Positions 58,401-64,000 of a stretch of DNA of 64,000 nt are shown in pieces (position 1 is the stretch's first letter; every line of letters begins with the position of its first letter). This DNA is from Branchiostoma floridae. Taxonomy: Eukaryota > Chordata > Leptocardii > Amphioxiformes > Branchiostomatidae. A program made the position numbers and the translations under genes. The notes under the pieces are model-generated. The model worked only from the letters and a program-made list of their open reading frames with translations. It did not search any database and was not told the origin of the DNA. The stretch is from the NCBI RefSeq assembly GCF_000003815.2, contig NC_049997.1:16293189-16357188 (forward strand), written 5' to 3'.

Positions 58401-60245
58401 CGGACACATTAAAAGCCAGACGACTTAATAGCTTGTCATAAGCTTTAGTGTTTTTATTGAAATCAAATTCTTGAAGTAAGTGTTTTCGCACAGACCATAA
58501 GTCTTATTGGATTTGTCTTCCCGTTTTGAGTAGCCTTGGCGTGTATAGAGTGTTACCAGAATGACTTGGACAAGATTGGAAAACATAAAAAAAGATTGAA
58601 TTCTTCTAAGTGCTAATATAAATTTGGCCCGTGCGTTGGTGAAATACTTTGAACATGAATATTGCTTGGTGTTTAATATTTCCATGTTAGGTCTTGTTCT
58701 TTACATCATGGCTTACAACACTGAGTGTATTTTTTTCATTATTAACGGAGAATTTAGACTAGAGATTATCGGGATCGAGAGGTTATGGGTTCGATCCCTG
58801 GCATCTCTGGCCTCTGGTTGGGTAAGAGACAGTGAAAGAAAAGGGATGGGCTCGGCTTGCCAATAGCGTGCTGTAGACAACGTGGATAACAACCAACTAC
58901 TCCTACGGTGTCTAGAAGGCACATGACTCGATTTTTCTCTCTCCAGTGAGGTGTAAGAGTGGATACATGACTTCGGTTAGGGAGGTAAAATACGGTGGAG
59001 GGAGAGGGATGTGCCCGTTTCCCAGTATCGTACCATAGACATCACCTTCCTCATGGTATAATGGTACTTACACTTACTTTCCTCACTTCACCCAGGTGTA
59101 ACATTGGGTACCTGACTTCGTTTGAAGAGGCCAAACGAAGAATAGGAATAATATTCCATGCAATGCCCAAGACATAGGAGATTATCAACCTACTACCCCT
59201 ACGACCACTATAAGTCTATGGTACCTTTACCTTTTACCTCTACTTTTATTGCTGATACTAATCTTCACCGTTTTCTCTTTATTCAGTGTCCGGGCAGTAA
59301 GAGAAGAGATCAAACTGTCGATGGCTGAAGCGGAAGAATCAACCAAGTTGTTGAGACAGTGAGTCTATTTCATTTCCTCTATCTTTATTGGTACATGTCC
59401 AGTCGTTCCGCCAACTAAGTTTGCGCTGTTTGATAGTCTACTGCGTTCTTATTATGTTTCCCACGCGGAAAACATATTGTTCTTGCTGGTGTGTTCTTCT
59501 TCCATCATGAACCATTCAGAGCTGAAAACTGCCAGTGACATCAGCATATTCCGAGCAAATATGAAGAAGTATATATAAAGCTAATGGTACACCACCGTAC
59601 GTCTTATTTGTCCGTACGTTTTTTGGGAGGCCATGTCCGCCACGTATTTCTGAAAACGTTCAGGCTGTACAGGGCAGACGCGTCGCCCGTACTGGCGCGG
59701 GGGCGAATCCGCAGCCTAATACACAAAGTTTTGCCTGCACGTATAAAGTTTACGGCGTGTCGGCGTGCTCCAAAATCCATCGGATTCCCTACGAGTTCGT
59801 ACGGGGGCGGTACTTACCACTTACGAATCCAAAAATTGCCCACGTTTTGGCACGTAGAGAGCACGTATTTGCAGTTACTTCTTTATTTCTTTATTTGAAT
59901 TTACCACATGCAAAAACAAGTGGAAGGGAGGACAAAACAGGTGTATCAACACCTTTACAAGTTGTCCTCCCAAACTTGAAATGATAATAGAAAATTGTGT
60001 ACGACATTTTAACTATTGCAGCTAATGTGAACAATTACAAGTCTAGCACAATCTGTATTAGTAATTGCAGGTTTGCGATAGCAAAGCCTGTCTTGGTTTC
60101 ATAAAAAGGCAAATTACTGGAAACATCCTGCATGTTCTCGAAAGTGTTTTCTATCTAATTTCTTATGTGTGTTTCTTATAATTACAGACTCGGCGGGTTC
60201 AGTCTGGAGAATGGAATACATGTGGAAGGAGTGGCAAATGGTTGA
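40491..60245 (+). CDS. TBK1: TBK1 / IKK-epsilon-type serine/threonine kinase
   Basis: Coding exons: 40516-40623, 41629-41769, 42234-42363, 42582-42659, 42983-43086, 44982-45142, 45687-45797, 46188-46367, 47058-47257, 47829-47887, 48026-48117, 49019-49120, 49242-49362, 49529-49656, 50151-50227, 50364-50403, 51029-51130, 53598-53694, 54070-54239, 59287-59358 and 60188-60245. All are phase-consistent. The acceptor at 40490 implies an upstream 5' UTR exon. ATGs at 40516 and 40537 give 776 or 769 aa. The second aligns with the vertebrate start and places Lys38, Asp135 (HRD), Asp157 (DFG) and activation-loop Ser172 ([10 protein letters not shown]) at the human TBK1 numbers. After the kinase domain come a ubiquitin-like domain (about 309-385), a coiled-coil scaffold with [14 protein letters not shown] (594-607) and an adaptor-binding C-terminus. 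This kinase links nucleic-acid sensing adaptors to IRF activation and also acts in selective autophagy. TBK1 versus a pre-duplication TBK1/IKBKE ancestor cannot be decided here. Confidence 0.95.
43802..44048. mobile_element. Inverted-repeat (MITE-like) element
   Basis: Left arm aaatctcagtgcacttgggg, cggtgcggcactgtgggg; right arm ccccgcagtgccgcactggt, cccaaggtgcaatgagat. The arms of about 45-50 bp flank an AT-rich centre. It lies in intron 5 of the TBK1-like gene. Confidence 0.75.
44290..44600 (+). pseudogene. Non-LTR reverse transcriptase C-terminal remnant
   Basis: One frame reads [16 protein letters not shown], the classic ending of LINE reverse transcriptases, then breaks. Another frame continues [11 protein letters not shown], the usual next block, so a frameshift is present. 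It is a dead fragment in intron 5 of the TBK1-like gene and the open frames around it are not a host gene. Confidence 0.75.
45275..45475 (+). mobile_element. tRNA-derived SINE
   Basis: A perfect B box, ggttcgattcc, at about 45314 is followed by the family body (tgtgcccttggcaaaggcac, ggacgtaaaaggtgatag, ggagagtgtccaattcca, ggattacaaccca). It lies in intron 6 of the TBK1-like gene. Confidence 0.8.
50490..50640 (+). repeat. Dispersed repeat (gtcagacgtttcaga family)
   Basis: Carries attagacgtcccggt, caagcaactggatggttt, gatcagacgttccagacagc and ttccttcgtcagtgt, matching copies at 1231-1375 and 34190-34300. It lies in intron 16 of the TBK1-like gene. Confidence 0.6.
52240..52530 (+). repeat. Tandem duplication, about 139-bp unit
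   Basis: Two units share tttcctaatg, cacggtca, atagggggcac, tagtttacgggctattttt, cgtacgtgac and gggctattttttggtcacga. It lies in intron 17 of the TBK1-like gene. Confidence 0.8.
52985..53597 (+). repeat. 70-bp tandem repeat ending at the exon 18 acceptor
   Basis: About nine degenerate units read roughly acgttcttaatacgttttat, then gctt(a/g)aaactttcc, then ctttgtgtcctctag, then ataaatgtcc. AG ends at about 53042, 53113, 53183, 53253, 53310, 53380, 53450, 53526 and the true acceptor 53597. Steps are near 70 bp except one of 57 and one of 76. Most of these AGs have a pyrimidine-rich lead, so each unit looks like a 3' splice site. Confidence 0.8.
54912..55403. mobile_element. Inverted repeat enclosing a Penelope-like element remnant
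   Basis: Arms of about 140 bp (54912-55061 and 55259-55403) are almost perfect complements (gtacatcatcgtcaggggaa and more). The spacer at 55087-55229 reads [18 protein letters not shown], a stop, then [15 protein letters not shown]. That pattern (RKIKEAIHI...LNR..G.ELP) is typical of the GIY-YIG end of Penelope-like retroelements. One in-frame stop marks it as dead. It lies in intron 19 of the TBK1-like gene. Confidence 0.65.
56785..56900 (+). mobile_element. tRNA-like SINE head, second family
   Basis: A perfect type-II box A, tggccgagtgg, and a box B-like gtttgatcccc sit about 40 bp apart, as in Leu/Ser-type tRNAs. What follows (accaccaaagactttaaaat) does not match the other SINE body. No tRNA cloverleaf is intact, so this is called a SINE and not a tRNA gene. 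Confidence 0.6.
57080..57860 (+). repeat. 129/131-bp tandem repeat, 6 copies, alternating types
   Basis: The landmark aggtcgtagcgacatcgc occurs at about 57183, 57314, 57443, 57572, 57701 and 57832. Odd units have gtac(g/a)(g/c)gcaacttt and even units have gtatgagcaactgt, so the array alternates A and B. It lies in intron 19 of the TBK1-like gene. Confidence 0.9.
58765..59235 (+). mobile_element. Two tandem SINE copies (second one nested or partial)
   Basis: A perfect B box, gggttcgatccc, at about 58789 is followed by agaaaagggatgggctcggc and ggataacaacc. A second body begins at about 58940 (gaggtgtaagagtgg, gacttcggttagggaggta, ggagagggatg) and a third partial body at about 59085 (cttcacccaggtgtaac), ending in ctatggtacctttacc. 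They end about 50 bp before exon 20 of the TBK1-like gene. Confidence 0.75.
59594..59713 (+). repeat. Dispersed repeat, copy 2 (partner at 23423)
   Basis: Near-identical to 23423-23547 (ttgggaggccatgtcc, acgtatttctgaaaacgttc, gcgtcgcccg, gggggcgaatcc). It lies in the last intron of the TBK1-like gene. Confidence 0.8.
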
Positions 60246-63200
60246 TCTTAAGATTGGCCTCGCAGACAAGGCGTGCGCGGGAAAGAGATAAGAAAGACAT
60301 CTATTCATTTGGAGGAAAGGGGGCTCAATTCACGTTGCAATTTTCAGGTTCAAATTGCATATTGATAGTTTCACCAGGTTGGTTATCAAAGTCTTTGTAC
60401 ACAGCCATTGCTTTTCACTTGTCGAAGTGTGCGAAAAAAGAAGACTTTTTTAACATTATGTCTGTTGGAAACAGCTAAGTAAAAACAGATGTATTGCAAT
60501 TCTTTCCTACGAACGCCTGGTTTGCGAGGCCATAACACACGTTGAAACCAAAGGCAGAATGAAAAACGCCTGTACCGTGCAGAACCGCGGCAGCTTGGGC
60601 TGGACGAAGCTGTATTTTTCTTCATAGCGCCATCTATTTCCAACTAGTCCCATCATGCGTTGACAATGACGCCCTTGGGGCAGTAACGCCCTAACATCAT
60701 GAAATCATATACATGTAGGGAAGACTAAGATGGTTGTCTTTACTATGATTGTACAAACTTATATAATACTATAGATGTGAGGAAATAGATACATGCCTAC
60801 TGAAATACACAGGATAAGGATAAACTAAGAATAATATGGTGTCCCAACTTTAAATCCTAACATTAGTGCTTATCTTATTTCAATTAATTAAGAATAACGT
60901 ACTCACACACTGACGCAGATTCATACTTTAATTTCATTTAACAAAAACGTAGACGCTAGGATACACAAGTAAGCCAGATGTTATTTCTAAGTCAAAGAGT
61001 TGATTGCAGCAAACAATATCTGCATCTTCATATGATTTAGTGCAACTTCAATTTGATCTGCCCTGCAATATTTTTGTACTAGGTTTTGCACTCGACTACG
61101 AAAAGATATGGCTGTATGCCTTAGTTTTGTGGTATATATTTTTCTTGGGGATATTTGAAATGATCAGTCCCTTTAACGCAAGCTATTTTGTCGTATTATA
61201 CTTGTACAAATAAGAGTATGGTGTAATTTTAGAAACGTAAGACTTTTTGAAATATCATTTCAGCATAATTATATAATATTTGGTATCAATCAAAGATGTA
61301 GTATTGATATAATGTACATGTATACAGTCATTGTACATAGTCTGATCATGGCTTTATTATCGTTTTGTGAGCTTTGTTTTTCACAATGCCTGATTTTAAG
61401 AGGCTGTACTGTTTTTCCCCGTTAGTAAAATATTTGTGACGTGTTTTTGACAGTTTGGTCACTATTTCAAGTTATACTTTGCTAGTCAGACTTGGTCTTC
61501 TTCAAGTCTAAATGAGAAGTGTCTAAAACCTTTCTGATTGCATTCATCGCTGAACGCAAGTTTTCGTACTATCTGGAAATATATTGATTGCCTAATGCGG
61601 CTAGACATATTTTATTCCCAATGTTTGATTTCAAGTATGTGTAAAATAAACGTTGCCTGCATTTATCAACAGCAGAATGCACCACAGTCCCAGCTGTTGT
61701 TCCTCAATCTACCTGCTAATGCTTAGGATCCACTGTTTACTGTGCTTGTGTATAACAGCTAGGAGAATTTTCCCGGTACAATGAACGTGTAAATTCTGTA
61801 CATGTCGTCTGCTTTCTCTGTCACAACCCCTGGAAAGTAGCTCATAGCGATAATATAACATTGTATTGACATCCGGTTTAACTTCACTATGTTTCAAGCT
61901 CTCTACAATAACATGGCATCTCCGTATACTGATTATCACCCACTGCATGTACAACTGCAGTATTTTACATTCACACCAACACTCGCTCATCCACTTACGC
62001 TTAGAAAGAAAGGGGATTAAAACACCCGTACTTGCCGTTACCAGCATGTCGATACCACAATACGCGGAGGGTTTACCGGAACAAAGCGAACGATATGGGT
62101 TTCGCTGCGGCCGGATATTGCAGCAGAAGGGGGCGTAATTACGAATGTAGCACTCGTAGACTGATCGGCTGATAGTAGGACTGGAGCTGCATCCTTGATG
62201 TATGTCCGTGCCTTACATTCGCGAATTAGACAATGCATATGTGGGGATACAGACTTAACCACGTTCGGGATCGTAATCTCGTTGTGCAGCGCCATCTAGT
62301 GTCGATAAATAGATGGTAGGACTAGAGCTGCATCCCTGATGGCTGTCCTTGTCATACATTCGTAAATTTAGACAATGGGAATAGAGACTAGTACTTAACC
62401 ACATGGGGATCATCGTACTCTTGCTGTATGTAGCGCCATCTAAAGGCGATACGTAGCACTAGCCACTATAGCCCTGAAGCAAATTGACTACCATCATGTT
62501 GGCATATAACAATTGCTTTTTTTTTTGGACATTTACTAAATATCATTTTTGACCTTGAACAGCAAGGCAATGTGTTGCTGGGGACACAGGTGACTATTAA
62601 AGCTACTAAACACAAGTTTGTAATGGGACATGACTGACTGTCCAGGTCATGAGGTCAGTGGAAGAGGCTACTATTTCTCGGGTAGGTATTGTTTTAGATG
62701 TGTATTTTCAGAGTTTTGTATTTTAATGTGCTAGTCACGTTTACCGTTGAGTAACAGAAAGTGATCATTATTGATGAAAACCTTACTTGCACATTCAATG
62801 AATTGCAATTAAGAAACATACGAGGAACTCAAAATATCCCAAGTTATCTTGAAACCGTCTTACTCTTGTTTTGCTCAAACGTTTATTTCTGGGGTCCTTG
62901 TTTCATCTGTTTCATCTACGAAATTCTACCAGATTGTTGCTCATTAGTAATCACCAAGCGTCCATTGCCATATCCGTTTGCTCCAATTTCTTATAGGGGT
63001 CGCTGATGCATTCCAACGCCAAATCCTCAAGGTTGCATGTAGTTCTATAAACTTGACCCTTTATAGTAGTTCTGAAAGTCTTGGGGCAATCTCAACGCCC
63101 ACACGTTCATTCAGGGTGGCATTGATGACCATGGTCGCATTGCCAGTGACAGCCTCTGTAAACCTTATCATACAACCTATCAATCTTCTACGGTTACACT

Positions 63201-64000
63201 TGTACTTTTTTTCTTTAATGATCCTACTTTTGACTCCTCCTTTGGGATCCGCGGCAAAGGTGTATTTTAGAGTGTCTCTCAATCTTTAAGACGTGGGAGT
63301 TCAAGAACCGTTGCTTCGTTGCCAAGGAGACTAAGACGTTCGCGTTAGAGTTGTCCATAGGGTTGCCATTTTCACGTCGCAAGCATTTACTACATGTATT
63401 AGTAAGTGAGGAATGCTATGAAATTTGGATTCCTATGTAACCTTAACACCAATCCATCCCAGGGCTGTAGGCTGGATTCCCACGGCACCGTACGCTTCTA
63501 TCCCCGTCTGGAAATGTATGCCAGCCCCTCGGGCTGGGGCAAAATTTCATCGGGGGCATCTTAGCCCTGGTGTCGTTAAAATACCATAAAGGCCCTGGAA
63601 AAAGCCTTGATTCGATATCAATCCTTACGCAACACATTCCATGGATAAAAGAGAGTATCCCTGAGAGTAAGTGGCGGTTTCAACCCCAACGTTATCTTTA
63701 CGTGACTGTAGTACATTTATTTCGCCCTAGATATACCCTGGACTAAAATACGGACAAAAACCTTTCTACGATTACGACTATTATATCTACAAAATGACAA
63801 CTGCGATAAAGATCTTCCATTTTGCATAATATAAATGATTTATGTTGATGATAGTATCAATATTGTGGACACAGTTTATTTTGCAGAGAGATCTCAGGCG
63901 ACAATGTATGCAAAAATACATCTAATGCAAAGATGTAGAGATTGCATTTTCTGGAGTTACTGTAATGCTACTACGCATGTCTGTATGCTGAACTTCCTGG
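60246..64000. other. Region after the TBK1-like gene, no recognised gene
   Basis: Begins with the kinase gene's 3' UTR. A polyadenylation signal AATAAA at 61645-61650 is one candidate end. A tandem duplication lies at 62165-62455. A tiny possible exon (MRSVEEATISR, 62649-62681, donor gtaggt) may open a gene to the right, but support is very thin. Nothing else stands out. Confidence 0.4.
62165..62455 (+). repeat. Tandem duplication, about 142-bp unit
   Basis: Two units share taggact(g/a)gagctgcatcc, cttacattcg/catacattcg, agacaatg, acttaaccac and gcgccatcta. Confidence 0.75.

Noticed and set aside
62649-62681. Tiny exon MRSVEEATISR with donor gtaggt
   Set aside because: Too short and no continuing exon in the window; mentioned only as a possibility in the terminal region.
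63440-63640. GC-richer block with ccagcccctcgggctggg
   Set aside because: Has a short hairpin and SINE-like feel but no box B or body match; not enough to call.

Overview
The window looks like animal nuclear DNA, most likely from an amphioxus (Branchiostoma) or another invertebrate deuterostome. The genes are split into many short exons with GT/AG borders. The encoded proteins are close to vertebrate orthologues. The spaces between exons are filled with tRNA-derived SINE pieces, short palindromic MITE-like elements, non-LTR retrotransposon remnants and tandem repeats. The species call is inference. No operon, CRISPR array, rRNA or intact tRNA gene was seen. One assembly gap of 100 N lies at 39842-39941.

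Layout. (1) 802-951 (+): probable last exon of a gene that enters from the left, not recognised. (2) 2746-7547 (+): complete five-exon gene for mitochondrial ribosomal protein L23 (MRPL23, 156 aa). (3) 8198-9150 (-): 3' end of a non-LTR retrotransposon, followed by a TTAA-flanked inverted-repeat element at 9464-9986. (4) 10292-15818 (-): complete seven-exon gene for nucleoporin NUP37 (323 aa). (5) 16687-30584 (+): six-exon glucose-6-phosphate 1-epimerase (289 aa as read), head to head with NUP37. Its 9.9-kb third intron holds a possible small nested Cys-rich gene (22272-24578) and many repeats. (6) 30585-40490: long intergenic stretch with a MITE, a SINE, the gap and two weak coding-like fragments. 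(7) 40516-60245 (+): complete TBK1/IKK-epsilon kinase gene with 21 coding exons (769 or 776 aa). Its kinase, ubiquitin-like and coiled-coil parts are all present. (8) 60246-64000: no gene recognised.

The four solid genes act in different systems: mitochondrial translation, nuclear pore assembly, hexose-phosphate metabolism and innate immune signalling. Nothing suggests they are co-regulated, except the roughly 0.9-kb gap shared by the NUP37 and epimerase starts.

The most unusual signal is at two splice acceptors. Just upstream of the last exon of MRPL23 and of exon 18 of the TBK1-like gene, the intron is a tandem array of 60-115 bp units (mostly about 70 bp), and each unit carries an acceptor-like pyrimidine-AG. 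The true acceptor lies in the final unit. All exon borders were placed by eye from reading-frame continuity, splice consensus and resemblance to known families. No alignment or RNA evidence was available.
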